From the IMG/VR virus record IMGVR_UViG_3300034062_003602, positions 1-40,806 of that record: a stretch of 40,806 nt of DNA, one strand, 5' to 3'. A program made the translations under genes and the position numbers. The notes beneath the pieces were generated by a model. That model made no database searches. It saw only the letters and a list, made by a program, of their open reading frames with translations, and had not been told where the DNA came from. Positions 6,931 to 13,140 of this stretch are shown here, one piece after another. Source of the DNA: a virus. The first letter of the stretch is position 1. Each line of letters begins with the position of its first letter.

Positions 6931-7178
6931 GGTGAGGAAGGTGAGCGGCAAAATCGCATCCTCACCAACGGGGCCAGCTAAGTCATTGAAATCATTGAAG
7001 AAGTGAGAAAGGTGAGCGAGTGAGCGACTCGCGGGAAACTTTTCTTATATATTCTTCTTTCTTCCTTATAAAAGGTAGTCGCTCACCACCCTCACCATTC
7101 TCACTTTGGGCTTACGCCCTTGATATATAAGGCTTTTTTAGGTGAGCGTCCGGTGAGAATCCTTTTGAGACCCTCACC
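6931..7178. repeat. GGTGAG inverted-repeat element, copy A (candidate origin or operator array)
   Basis: About eleven GTGAG-type words occur in both orientations. The core is a long imperfect inverted repeat: left arm 7001-7028 and right arm 7078-7106. Read on the same strand both arms spell AAGTGAGAA-A/T-GGTGAG ... GTGAGCGAC. The 47-base centre is AT- and pyrimidine-rich (7036-7070), as in a DNA-unwinding element. To the right lie a GGGC-TTAC-GCCC hairpin, a T-run at 7134-7139 and two more GGTGAG words. A shorter relative is at 11160-11310. Iterons around an AT-rich core suggest a replication origin; an operator array with a terminator is the alternative. Confidence 0.7.
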
Positions 7179-7305
7179 GCCCGCCTACTGTAGCTTTCGG
7201 CACGTATCTTTTCATAGCGCGTAGCGTAAAGTAAGGCAAGTGACATTAGGGCTAGGCAATTGTCACCGGTTACTGGTCGTTACGAATACGGAATGAGTTA
7301 TGTGC

Positions 7306-7334
7306 TTGACGTCCGGGTAGGGCCCCGCTATAGT
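7306..7334 (+). promoter_or_regulatory. Sigma70 promoter of the rightward accessory operon
   Basis: TTGACG (7306-7311), 17-base spacer, TATAGT (7329-7334). It is followed by AGGAGGG (7347-7353) seven bases before the ATG at 7361. This is a clear rightward promoter just outside repeat element A. Confidence 0.75.
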
Positions 7335-7360
7335 TAGTGCAGTTTTAGGAGGGCGTAGCA

Positions 7361-7561
7361 ATGCTCAAATGGTTTAGGCCGGAATACCGGATTGTGCAGG
7401 ACTTCCTGTATGGGTACGAGGTGCAGAAGCGCGTGTGGTGGTGCCCGGTCTGGACACCGATTGGGTACAGTAATTCGCATTGCTCGGTGGAAGAGGCTGA
7501 AGACTGGCTTGCTAGGAAGCTGAAGCGGGAAGCCTGGTCGAAGTATTTGGGGCGGCTGTGA
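7361..7561 (+). CDS. Hypothetical small protein, first gene of the rightward operon
   Basis: 66 residues, rich in Trp, Tyr and Arg (RVWWCPVWTPIGYSNSHCS; LARKLKREAWSKYLGRL). It has a strong ribosome site (AGGAGGG) and promoter directly upstream. The stop overlaps the next start (TGATG at 7559-7563). It resembles the small basic early proteins phages make first, which often target host machinery, but no family is recognised. Confidence 0.75.
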   Translation: MLKWFRPEYRIVQDFLYGYEVQKRVWWCPVWTPIGYSNSHCSVEEAEDWLARKLKREAWSKYLGRL

Positions 7562-7713
7562 TGGCGATTCCGTTGCGGGTGATTCAGCGGTACAAGCTAG
7601 ACGAGCAGGATGAGATGGTTTGCACGGGGTATAAGCTCCAGGTGAAGACGGCCGAGGGCTGGGCGAACGTGCCGATTGTGTTTGTGAAGGAGGGGGAACA
7701 GGAGCCTGACTAG
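7561..7713 (+). CDS. Hypothetical small protein
   Basis: 50 residues, starting MAIPLRVIQRYKLDEQDEMV and ending EGEQEPD. The ATG overlaps the stop of the previous gene, so it is read by coupling. It has a beta-like pattern with an acidic tail and no motif. The structured region at 7762-7829 follows its stop. Confidence 0.65.
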   Translation: MAIPLRVIQRYKLDEQDEMVCTGYKLQVKTAEGWANVPIVFVKEGEQEPD

Positions 7714-7761
7714 GGGATTGTGGCAAAAGTGGGGCAAACTCCAAAAATACGCGCGAATCTG

Positions 7762-7829
7762 GTAGGGGTAGGCTGACTGACGAACAGCGCCGGCCACATT
7801 TTCCAGCCTCCCTGTGGCCTACCCCCTAC
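7762..7829 (+). other. Nested, mutually exclusive hairpins after the first early genes
   Basis: Outer pairing: GTAGGGGTAGGC (7762-7773) with GCCTACCCCCTAC (7817-7829), 12 bp with one bulged base. Inner pairing: GGCCACA (7792-7798) with TGTGGCC (7813-7819). The inner right arm shares bases 7817-7819 with the outer right arm, so the two stems compete at their junction. There is no T-run directly after. It may cap the 3' end of the short early transcript or act as a switch; this is inferred from pairing only. Confidence 0.45.
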
Positions 7830-7842
7830 AAAATATAGTATG

Positions 7843-8195
7843 CCGTATACGGTTCGGTTGCGTACCAAAGCTCCCCGTTCCGGTTCCGCAACATGCCGTC
7901 GCCGGAAGGTAGACCGCATACCGTATACAATGCCTGGCCGGAACATGCTGCTGCCGGAACGCGCCGGGCGCATATCGTTCTTTCTTCCCAACAAGCCGGT
8001 TTCGTTCTGATCCGGGTGCGGAATACCCCTTGACATGGAATATTTTCCTGGCGGTAGGCTTAAATGCCTGGCCATGGGTATTCATAAGCGGAAGTAATAA
8101 ATACAGGGTTATTCATTTGCCATTAGGTAACTACCTAGTTACTTGTCCTAAGCCTATTGACATCCCCGCATCCCTCACCTATGCGCGCGCGCGCG
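7843..8195. promoter_or_regulatory. Intergenic regulatory stretch with palindromes and a possible promoter
   Basis: This roughly 600-base gap (7714-8340) has no convincing gene. It holds a perfect palindrome CCGTATACGG (7843-7852), a second CCGTATAC (7921-7928), and two overlapping near-palindromes between 8124 and 8142 (TAGGTA-AC-TACCTA and GTAACTA-CC-TAGTTAC). A TTGACA (8157-8162) follows, with 17 bases to a weak TATGCG (8180-8185), then alternating GC (8182-8195). The palindromes beside a promoter look like operator sites. Confidence 0.4.
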
Positions 8196-8324
8196 TTCCT
8201 TCCTTATCACGCCGCAAACCCCATGCGTCCCCCGCATAGCTGCCATGCAAAAACAGCACTACCACCCCGCCCCGCCCCCGGGCTAGGTTTCTTTCACCGG
8301 CAAGGCATCCCGCCCCGCCCCTCG

Positions 8325-8343
8325 CATAAGGTTCCGCCCTATG
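8325..8343 (+). promoter_or_regulatory. Hairpin enclosing the start codon of the 8341 gene
   Basis: CATAAGG (8325-8331), loop TTCCG, CCCTATG (8337-8343). The left arm carries the AAGG ribosome site and the right arm ends with the start codon. The same arrangement occurs at 8698-8715 and 9618-9636. Confidence 0.5.
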
Positions 8344-8628
8344 TCCCTCGCTTCCCTGCTCGGCGCCCTAGCCCGCGAAGCTAACAGTGCCGCCATCATG
8401 GTAGAAGATGCCGGCGTTTCCCGTGTGGGATACTGCGCCCGCAAGGCTGAATTGTTCCGGCTTGCGGCCGACGGTTTCGCACAAGCCGCCGCCCACGAAA
8501 CGGAAAGCGATGCCGCCCGCCAAATGTGGCAGCACCGCGCCACTAAAGCCGCCGCAGCTGCCGCGTCATGGTCCAGTTACGCGGACCATTGGCTAAAGCA
8601 TGAAGCCGCCGCTTTCGAACCCGCCTAA
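8341..8628 (+). CDS. Hypothetical Ala-rich helical protein
   Basis: 95 residues, almost entirely helical and Ala-rich (LASLLGALAREANSAAIMVE; ATKAAAAAASWSSYADHW), with one Cys. AAGG lies nine bases before the ATG, inside a hairpin that also pairs with the start codon. No family is recognised. The next gene follows after the structured spacer 8629-8712. Confidence 0.7.
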   Translation: MSLASLLGALAREANSAAIMVEDAGVSRVGYCARKAELFRLAADGFAQAAAHETESDAARQMWQHRATKAAAAAASWSSYADHWLKHEAAAFEPA

Positions 8629-8639
8629 CATTCCGGCTT

Positions 8640-8715
8640 CCGGGTGGCTTGCCACCCGGTTTCCCGAGTGTTAGACCGCTCGCATCGCAACCCTTAGCAT
8701 AGGTGACGCCCTATG
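8640..8715 (+). promoter_or_regulatory. Three-hairpin leader of the GP88-like gene (copy 1)
   Basis: H1: CCGGGTGG-CTTG-CCACCCGG (8640-8659). H2: CGAGTG (8665-8670) with CGCTCG (8677-8682). H3: CATAGG (8698-8703) with CCTATG (8710-8715), which contains the start codon; the AGGTGA ribosome site lies in its left arm. A second copy at 9560-9636 keeps all three stems with different paired bases, so the RNA fold, not just the sequence, is conserved. Confidence 0.6.
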
Positions 8716-9393
8716 TCCCACATGATGACGGCCAAGGCTGCCGCCGATATCGCCGGTTCCCTAGGCTTCCCATCCAAGATGCCCGGCACCGCCTATGGCC
8801 TGCCCGCGCAAGCGTGCATCACGGGTGCCAAGCTGCACGCCGTGCCCGATACCGTGTGTTCCGATTGCTATGCCCTAAAGGCAAACTATCAATATCCTTC
8901 CGTAAAGAAAGCGCAGGCCACGCGCCTTGCCGCAATCGAAAACCCGCGATGGGTGCCGGCTATGGTATCAATGCTGCGCAAGGCGCATGGCCTCGACGGC
9001 GGCAAGCCTGCCCGCGCCGTATCCGATCCGGGGTGGCACCGCTGGCACGATGCCGGCGACATCCAATCTGAAGCGCATCTTCACGCTATGTGCGAGGTGG
9101 CACGTCAAACGCCGGAGATCGTCCATTGGCTGCCGACGCGCGAGGTCGGGATCGTTTCCGCCTTCTGGGCCGCCGGCCACAAGGAACCCAGCAACCTACG
9201 AATCCGCGTATCTGCAACCAAAATTGACGGGGCGCCATCCTCGCGCTTCCCCCTCACTTCAAGCGTGTATGACAAGGAACCTCCGCGCGAAGGCGCCTAT
9301 GTGTGCCCGGCCTACACGCAAGGTGGCAAGTGTGGCGATTGCCGCGCATGTTGGTCCCATGAGGTCGCCGAGGTCGCCTATCCCCGCCACTAA
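8713..9393 (+). CDS. GP88-like phage protein
   Basis: 226 residues. The pattern CSDCYALKANYQYPSVKKAQ ... TRLAAIENPRWVPAMVSML ... WHRWHDAGDIQSEAHL ... EIVHWLPTRE ... CPAYTQGGKCGDCRACW matches the phage 'gene product 88' family as I recall it: a conserved C-x2-C-Y near residue 50, an R-x-H/W-D-x-G-D-I-x-S core near residue 115, and a late Cys cluster (CPAY, CGDCRACW). These Cys suggest a metal or Fe-S site. The family's function is unknown. It is preceded by a three-hairpin leader that encloses its start codon. Confidence 0.8.
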   Translation: MSHMMTAKAAADIAGSLGFPSKMPGTAYGLPAQACITGAKLHAVPDTVCSDCYALKANYQYPSVKKAQATRLAAIENPRWVPAMVSMLRKAHGLDGGKPARAVSDPGWHRWHDAGDIQSEAHLHAMCEVARQTPEIVHWLPTREVGIVSAFWAAGHKEPSNLRIRVSATKIDGAPSSRFPLTSSVYDKEPPREGAYVCPAYTQGGKCGDCRACWSHEVAEVAYPRH

Positions 9394-9413
9394 CCCGAAA
9401 GGAACCCGCCCCA

Positions 9414-9548
9414 ATGGCCCGCGATATCTTTGTGTTCGAATTGTCAACCATGCTGGACATATGCGCCGGCCTAACGGAACGCGGCCACGGTTTCGAGGTG
9501 ACGTGGCACGATCACCAATGGCGCATCCGCCTAACCGGCGCCTTCTAG
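9414..9548 (+). CDS. Very small hypothetical protein
   Basis: 44 residues (MARDIFVFELSTMLDICAGL ... WHDHQWRIRLTGAF). AAAGGAA ends about ten bases before the ATG, and it sits in a 240-base gap between two genes of the same operon. It has an amphipathic N-terminal helix and a beta-like end, with no motif. Confidence 0.6.
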   Translation: MARDIFVFELSTMLDICAGLTERGHGFEVTWHDHQWRIRLTGAF

Positions 9549-9559
9549 CAATCCGGTTT

Positions 9560-9636
9560 CCTAGGGGCTTGCCCCTAGGTTCCCCGAATGCTAGTGCATT
9601 CGCTCGCAACCTCTCAGCATAAGGTTTCGCCCTATG
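9560..9636 (+). promoter_or_regulatory. Three-hairpin leader of the 9634 gene (copy 2)
   Basis: H1: CCTAGGGG-CTTG-CCCCTAGG (9560-9579). H2: CGAATGC-TAGT-GCATTCG (9585-9602). H3: CATAAGG (9618-9624) with CCCTATG (9630-9636), enclosing the ribosome site and start codon. Compared with copy 1, H1 and H2 show compensatory base changes while the CTTG loop and the joining sequences are kept. Confidence 0.6.
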
Positions 9637-9933
9637 TCCCTGTCAGCTACTGCGCAAGCCGCGCTTGCCGCCGCTCTCTCCACCCGTGGCCCCAACAAGG
9701 GCAAGCTCCTGCGCTCCGCGCCCAAATCCAACACGCATGCCTGTGCCGCGTGGCAGGGGGCCATGCTCTCCGTCAACCCTTACAAGGCTAGCATCTTCGC
9801 GCTGATCATGATGGACGACATCCAGCGCGCCATCTTTGGCGAGGTGCAAGCGCATTTCGACCGCATGCCAAAGGCCGAGCGCATCAAGTTTGATGCCGAC
9901 CGCGCCACCCTTGAAGCCTGCGGCGTTTGGTAA
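9634..9933 (+). CDS. Hypothetical protein
   Basis: 99 residues: a basic, Ala/Pro/Lys-containing N-terminus (LSTRGPNKGKLLRSAPKSN) and a helical C-terminus (IQRAIFGEVQAHFDRMPKAE). The start codon lies in the H3 hairpin of the leader at 9560-9636. It shares the MSL/MSH start context with the two other hairpin-led genes but not their protein sequence. No family is recognised. Confidence 0.7.
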   Translation: MSLSATAQAALAAALSTRGPNKGKLLRSAPKSNTHACAAWQGAMLSVNPYKASIFALIMMDDIQRAIFGEVQAHFDRMPKAERIKFDADRATLEACGVW

Positions 9934-9945
9934 GGAACCCGAACC

Positions 9946-10197
9946 ATGCTCGAACATGCAAGCGATGATGCGTCCGAGGCCATGCGTGATGCGCACGGTG
10001 CCGCCGAAAACGTGGCCCGCCTACTTGATAGGTATTGGGGCGACGCTGGGTCCGATCCCATTGTGGTGCGGGAGTGGCGCGAACGTCTTGTTGCGCTGGC
10101 CTTCGAAATCGAACGGGAGCTGGGCGAACCATCGGAACGCCTGTCTTGCGGGGGCCTCGTGAAGCGCAGCTACCTCGACATATACCGCCGAGCCTAG
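9946..10197 (+). CDS. Hypothetical helical protein
   Basis: 83 residues from an ATG 12 bases after the previous stop; AAGGAA lies in the gap. Mainly charged helix (MLEHASDDASEAMRDAHGAA ... LVALAFEIERELGEPSERL) with one Cys. No motif is recognised. It is in the same operon as the GP88-like and methyltransferase-like genes. Confidence 0.65.
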   Translation: MLEHASDDASEAMRDAHGAAENVARLLDRYWGDAGSDPIVVREWRERLVALAFEIERELGEPSERLSCGGLVKRSYLDIYRRA

Positions 10198-10231
10198 CCG
10201 CCAAGTTGTATACAAAACCAGGCAGCGGGAG

Positions 10232-10263
10232 ACGTGTGCCCGCGCCACATCTAGGAGACACGT
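10232..10263 (+). promoter_or_regulatory. Weak hairpin holding the ribosome site of the methyltransferase-like gene
   Basis: ACGTGT (10232-10237) pairs with ACACGT (10258-10263), placing CTAGGAG in the loop three bases before the ATG at 10267. A palindrome TTGTATACAA (10206-10215) lies just upstream. Confidence 0.3.
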
Positions 10264-10266
10264 GCC

Positions 10267-10815
10267 ATGCGTGTTCTGGTAGCCTGCGAATACAGCGGCG
10301 CTGTCCGCGATGCCTTCCGTGCCCGAGGCCATGACGCATGGTCCTGCGACCTGCTGCCGACCGAACGCCCCGGCCCGCATTATCAGGAAGATGTGCGCGA
10401 GGTGATCGCCGATATGCAATGGGACCTGATGATCGCCCATCCCCCATGCACCCACCTCGCCGTGTCCGGTGCCCGCTGGTGGAAGGATAAGCTATTCGAG
10501 CAGGGCGAAGCGTTGGATTTTGTGCGCTTCCTGATGGACGCACCCATCCCGCGCATCGCAATCGAGAACCCGGTTAGCAAGATCAGCACGGCCATCCGCA
10601 AGCCGGACCAGATCATCCAGCCATGGCAATTCGGGCATGGTGAAACCAAAGCCACGTGCCTGTGGCTCAAGGGCTTGCCCAAGCTGGTGCCGACTGATAT
10701 TGTAGACGGGCGCGAAGCCCGCATCCATAAGATGCCGCCCAGCGCAGACCGTTGGAAGGAACGCAGCCGCACCTATCAGGGCATCGCCGATGCGATGGCG
10801 GCGCAGTGGGGCTGA
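10267..10815 (+). CDS. DNA cytosine methyltransferase-like protein (short form)
   Basis: 182 residues. An N-terminal AdoMet-binding-like motif (MRVLVACEYSGAVRDAFRARG, then WSCDLLP) is followed by AHPPCTHLAVSGARWW near residues 58-73, the PPC catalytic motif of C5-cytosine methyltransferases, and IAIENPVSKIS, which matches the ENP/ENV motif. It lacks a long target-recognition region. Phages carry many such short enzymes; they may protect DNA from host restriction or be partly inactive relatives. AGGAG lies before the ATG. Cytosine specificity rests on PPC and ENP only. Confidence 0.8.
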   Translation: MRVLVACEYSGAVRDAFRARGHDAWSCDLLPTERPGPHYQEDVREVIADMQWDLMIAHPPCTHLAVSGARWWKDKLFEQGEALDFVRFLMDAPIPRIAIENPVSKISTAIRKPDQIIQPWQFGHGETKATCLWLKGLPKLVPTDIVDGREARIHKMPPSADRWKERSRTYQGIADAMAAQWG

Positions 10816-10836
10816 GAACGGAAGGAGAACAGGACG

Positions 10837-11157
10837 ATGGCAAAGCAGAAGCAGGTGAAGCCGCCCGAACCGGTGCCCGGCGAGGCGTTGCACGCGAAGC
10901 TGATGGAGGAAGCGTGGATGCTGCAATGGAAGGTGCGCGACGCGCAGCGGGAGGTGGAGCGGCACAGGGCGGCGCTGCCCAGCCAGCCCCACTGGAACAA
11001 GTTTGGCATGGTGCGGACCATCAGCCGGCTGGAAGTGGAGGCGCAGGTGCTGGAGCGGGAGGTGGCCCGGCGCTGGGGTGAGGTTGCGAGGATGGGCGAG
11101 GCGCTTGCAGCTCGACCCTCACCGCAAAAGCGTAAGAATTCCAAGGCGGTAGCCTGA
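10837..11157 (+). CDS. Hypothetical coiled-coil protein
   Basis: 106 residues, long charged helices (LMEEAWMLQWKVRDAQREVE; LEVEAQVLEREVARRWGEV) with basic ends, likely a coiled coil. AAGGAG precedes the ATG. It is the last gene before repeat element B; its 3' end already contains a CCTCACC word. No family is recognised. Confidence 0.7.
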   Translation: MAKQKQVKPPEPVPGEALHAKLMEEAWMLQWKVRDAQREVERHRAALPSQPHWNKFGMVRTISRLEVEAQVLEREVARRWGEVARMGEALAARPSPQKRKNSKAVA

Positions 11158-11159
11158 AA

Positions 11160-11310
11160 GGTGAGGAAGTGAGCGACGCGTCTAACCTTTTTCTATATCT
11201 TCTTTTTCTTGGTAGGAAAGATGGTCGCTCACCATTCTCACTTCCTCACCAGCGGGCCTAAGCCATTGATATTGCTGGGCTTTTGCGGTGAGAATCCCCG
11301 GTGAGAAAGT
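11160..11310. repeat. GGTGAG inverted-repeat element, copy B
   Basis: Same design as the element at 6931-7178. Left arm GGTGAGGAAGTGAGCGAC (11160-11177); right arm 11224-11250, whose reverse complement has the same words with one extra GTGAGAATG unit. The 46-base centre is AT- and pyrimidine-rich. It is followed by GGGCCTAAGCC-ATTGATAT (copy A has GGGCTTACGCC-CTTGATAT), a stem ending in CTTTT and two GGTGAGA words. The two copies bracket the 7.3-11.1 kb gene block as direct repeats. Confidence 0.7.
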
Positions 11311-11311
11311 T

Positions 11312-11363
11312 GTTGACACGCCGAATGCCGCCCAGCTAAAAGCACAGACGGGTGGCATAGTAT
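11312..11363 (+). promoter_or_regulatory. Possible rightward promoter next to element B
   Basis: TTGACA at 11312-11317 touches element B but has no good -10 at 17 bases. Further on TGG-CATAGT (11353-11361) resembles an extended -10. Either could start transcription toward the gene at 11453. Confidence 0.35.
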
Positions 11364-11410
11364 CAGGAGACTACATAGTGCCACGTGTTGCGTAGGAATT
11401 CAACCTTGGC

Positions 11411-11431
11411 GGGGGCCTTACGGCCTACCCC
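11411..11431 (+). other. Intergenic GC hairpin before the 11453 gene
   Basis: GGCC-TTAC-GGCC (11414-11425) is extended by a GGG/CCCC pairing around a TA bulge. It lies about 16 bases before the GGAGGG ribosome site. It resembles a degenerate form of the cUUCGg hairpins at 16280 and 19280. Confidence 0.4.
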
Positions 11432-11452
11432 ATACATGAAGGAGGGAAGCAG

Positions 11453-11656
11453 ATGATCGAACGTGATCCGCAGCTAACGTTGCAAGCGGTGGCCGACGAG
11501 CTAGGCTGGGACACTTCCAGCATGCTGCTGGTCACCCTGAATTTCATCGCATCGCTGGGGCATGAGCGCCGGCAAGCCTTCGCCATCTACCTTGACACCG
11601 TGCGTGAGGAGGAGATAGCTTTCAACACGTTGCCGCCCAACCACGTAGGAGCATGA
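11453..11656 (+). CDS. Hypothetical small protein
   Basis: 67 residues (MIERDPQLTLQAVADELGWD ... LDTVREEEIAFNTLPPNHVG). GGAGGG is correctly spaced before the ATG. The N-terminus could be a short helix-turn-helix (LQAVADELGWDTSSMLLVT), but it is too short to assign with confidence. The stop overlaps the following ATGs. Confidence 0.65.
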   Translation: MIERDPQLTLQAVADELGWDTSSMLLVTLNFIASLGHERRQAFAIYLDTVREEEIAFNTLPPNHVGA

Positions 11657-11658
11657 CC

Positions 11659-11949
11659 ATGACCGACAGCATCTTGCCGCCCAATCTGACCACGATGCGC
11701 TCGCATTACTTTCGTCGGGTTCGAAGCGAAGCTTTCGACGCTGTTCACAAGGCGTTGCAAAAGATGCGGGTTCTGGTCCCGTGCCCGGAACTTTATTACC
11801 CTGAGCATGAGGACCTCTTTATCGAGGCGGCCACTGCCAATGCAAAGCATGTTGTGTATCTAACTAACTTGCAAAGCGAACTCTATGCCTTGATGATGGC
11901 GACCGACAACTTCGATAGGGAAGAACGCAAGAAGGAAGGGGCAGGCTGA
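11659..11949 (+). CDS. Hypothetical helical protein
   Basis: 96 residues. Of two nearby ATGs (11653, 11659), the second is preferred because AGGAG ends seven bases before it. Helical, with one Cys, no motif (FRRVRSEAFDAVHKALQKMR ... LTNLQSELYALMMATDNFD). Same operon as its neighbours. Confidence 0.65.
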   Translation: MTDSILPPNLTTMRSHYFRRVRSEAFDAVHKALQKMRVLVPCPELYYPEHEDLFIEAATANAKHVVYLTNLQSELYALMMATDNFDREERKKEGAG

Positions 11950-11960
11950 CCCTCGCACCT

Positions 11961-11984
11961 GCAAGCTCTGGCATTGGGGCTTGC
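11961..11984 (+). other. Intergenic hairpin
   Basis: GCAAGC (11961-11966) and GCTTGC (11979-11984) pair around a 12-base loop, between two early genes. No T-run follows. It may stabilise the mRNA end or have no role. Confidence 0.3.
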
Positions 11985-12025
11985 ATAGCGAAGGCCAATC
12001 CCGGCTTTCGATTAGGAGACGAGAC

Positions 12026-12361
12026 ATGCTTCGCAGACACGACCTCGTTCGGCTTACCAGCTATGTCTACACGATACCCTATCAGGCCACCTATCAGGTG
12101 GTGAAGGGGCGCAAGGTGGCGCACATGGTTTCCAACTGGCCCTTCTGGATCAACACCAACTATCATGCGTGGAAGTTTGATCTGAGCCAGCTTGACGCGG
12201 CATCGATGGTGGACTTCCGCCTGACGAGCGAGGCCGGCGAGTGGCATGGGCGCATCCCGCGCCGCGATCTGCCCGCCAAGTTTGTCAGCTTCAACTGCAC
12301 GGGGGAGGGGTTCCTCAAGATGCGCGGGCGCTACTTCTCCTACTTCCGCAAGGTGGCCTGA
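12026..12361 (+). CDS. Hypothetical protein
   Basis: 111 residues from the ATG at 12026, chosen because AGGAGA lies just upstream; an in-frame ATG at 11981 has no ribosome site. Aromatic, beta-rich sequence (LTSYVYTIPYQATYQVVKGR; FSYFRKVA). No motif is recognised. A one-base gap separates it from the next ATG. Confidence 0.65.
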   Translation: MLRRHDLVRLTSYVYTIPYQATYQVVKGRKVAHMVSNWPFWINTNYHAWKFDLSQLDAASMVDFRLTSEAGEWHGRIPRRDLPAKFVSFNCTGEGFLKMRGRYFSYFRKVA

Positions 12362-12362
12362 C

Positions 12363-12458
12363 ATGGAAGGCATCGTCACGTACCTGCTGCTGGAGGTGGC
12401 CGTTGCGTCCATCGCTGGTGGCGTGCTTATCGTCTATCTGTTGAGCAGGAGAAGCTGA
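12363..12458 (+). CDS. Single-span membrane peptide
   Basis: 31 residues (MEGIVTYLLLEVAVASIAGG, then VLIVYLLSRRS). One hydrophobic helix with a basic C-terminus, so probably an inner-membrane peptide with the tail in the cytoplasm. It begins one base after the previous stop. Such peptides can be small toxins, anti-holins or membrane modulators; no evidence decides. Confidence 0.6.
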   Translation: MEGIVTYLLLEVAVASIAGGVLIVYLLSRRS

Positions 12459-12459
12459 C

Positions 12460-12558
12460 ATGACACCGCGCCCCTTCTTTGTGGTGCCCCGCATTCGAAG
12501 GGGCGCTTTGGGTTGGGTCTATCTGCGCTGGGGCCGTAAGCTCTGGCGCCTCTGGTAA
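12460..12558 (+). CDS. Very small basic protein
   Basis: 32 residues, rich in Arg and Trp (PRIRRGALGWVYLRWGRKLW). AGGAGA lies seven bases before the ATG. A compact, highly basic aromatic peptide that could bind nucleic acid or membrane. Too short for homology. Confidence 0.5.
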   Translation: MTPRPFFVVPRIRRGALGWVYLRWGRKLWRLW

Positions 12559-12569
12559 GGAGAAAGCAC

Positions 12570-12815
12570 ATGGCACGTGTGTCCATGCCGCCCTTCGCGG
12601 TGGTGAAGCGGTGGGAGAATGATCCCTACCGGCGCATGAAGTTGGAGATCGAAAGCCTGCTGGTTACGATCGATCAGGACTTCGCCAAGCTGCAAAAGAG
12701 TGGCACCGCCCTCGAATACAGGGTGGTGGCGTCGAAGCAGGCCGCTCAAGCCAGGCGTTTGCTGTCCACCCTTCGCGCCTGCGAAGCCTCGCGGTACGGG
12801 GACGACATCATATGA
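12570..12815 (+). CDS. Hypothetical helical protein
   Basis: 81 residues, AAGGAG before the ATG. Charged helices (RRMKLEIESLLVTIDQDFAK; ASKQAAQARRLLSTLRA). The stop overlaps the next ATG as ATGA (12812-12815). No family is recognised. Confidence 0.7.
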   Translation: MARVSMPPFAVVKRWENDPYRRMKLEIESLLVTIDQDFAKLQKSGTALEYRVVASKQAAQARRLLSTLRACEASRYGDDII

Positions 12816-13099
12816 CCAGAACGCAAGCCTTGCAGGTGTCATTCCCGCTGCGCTTGCATGATGGCACCGAGCATGACGTGGAAGGTACCGCCGTCGCTGT
12901 ATGGCGGGAATGGTACGAAGATGGCGAGGCCCTGATCGCACTCGAACAGGTGGCCTTGGTCAGCGCCGAGGTGGATGGGCTGCATCTGAACAACGAGCAG
13001 CTTCGTCTCTTTCAGGAACTCTATAAGCCGATGTATGAGGAGGCACTCGAATGGATGGCGTTGTCGCTGGTGGAGGCATCCGTCTCCGTCATCCACTAA
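12812..13099 (+). CDS. Hypothetical protein
   Basis: 95 residues. An N-terminal beta-like region (LQVSFPLRLHDGTEHDVEGT ... EALIALEQVALVS) precedes an acidic helix (LFQELYKPMYEEALEWMALS). It starts by overlap with the previous gene. No motif is recognised. Confidence 0.65.
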   Translation: MTRTQALQVSFPLRLHDGTEHDVEGTAVAVWREWYEDGEALIALEQVALVSAEVDGLHLNNEQLRLFQELYKPMYEEALEWMALSLVEASVSVIH

Positions 13100-13140
13100 G
13101 GGCAGATGTCAAGGCCCGGAAGTATTATCTCGGTTGCGTC

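Noticed and set aside
6729-6968. Minus-strand ORF of 79 residues in the control region
   Set aside because: It runs through the promoter of the small RNA, has no ribosome site and is Ser/Cys-rich without any pattern.
7710-8085. Two overlapping minus-strand ORFs (121 and 88 residues) in the 7.7-8.1 kb gap
   Set aside because: No ribosome site or promoter, out of line with all surrounding plus-strand genes, and they cross the palindromes and hairpins.
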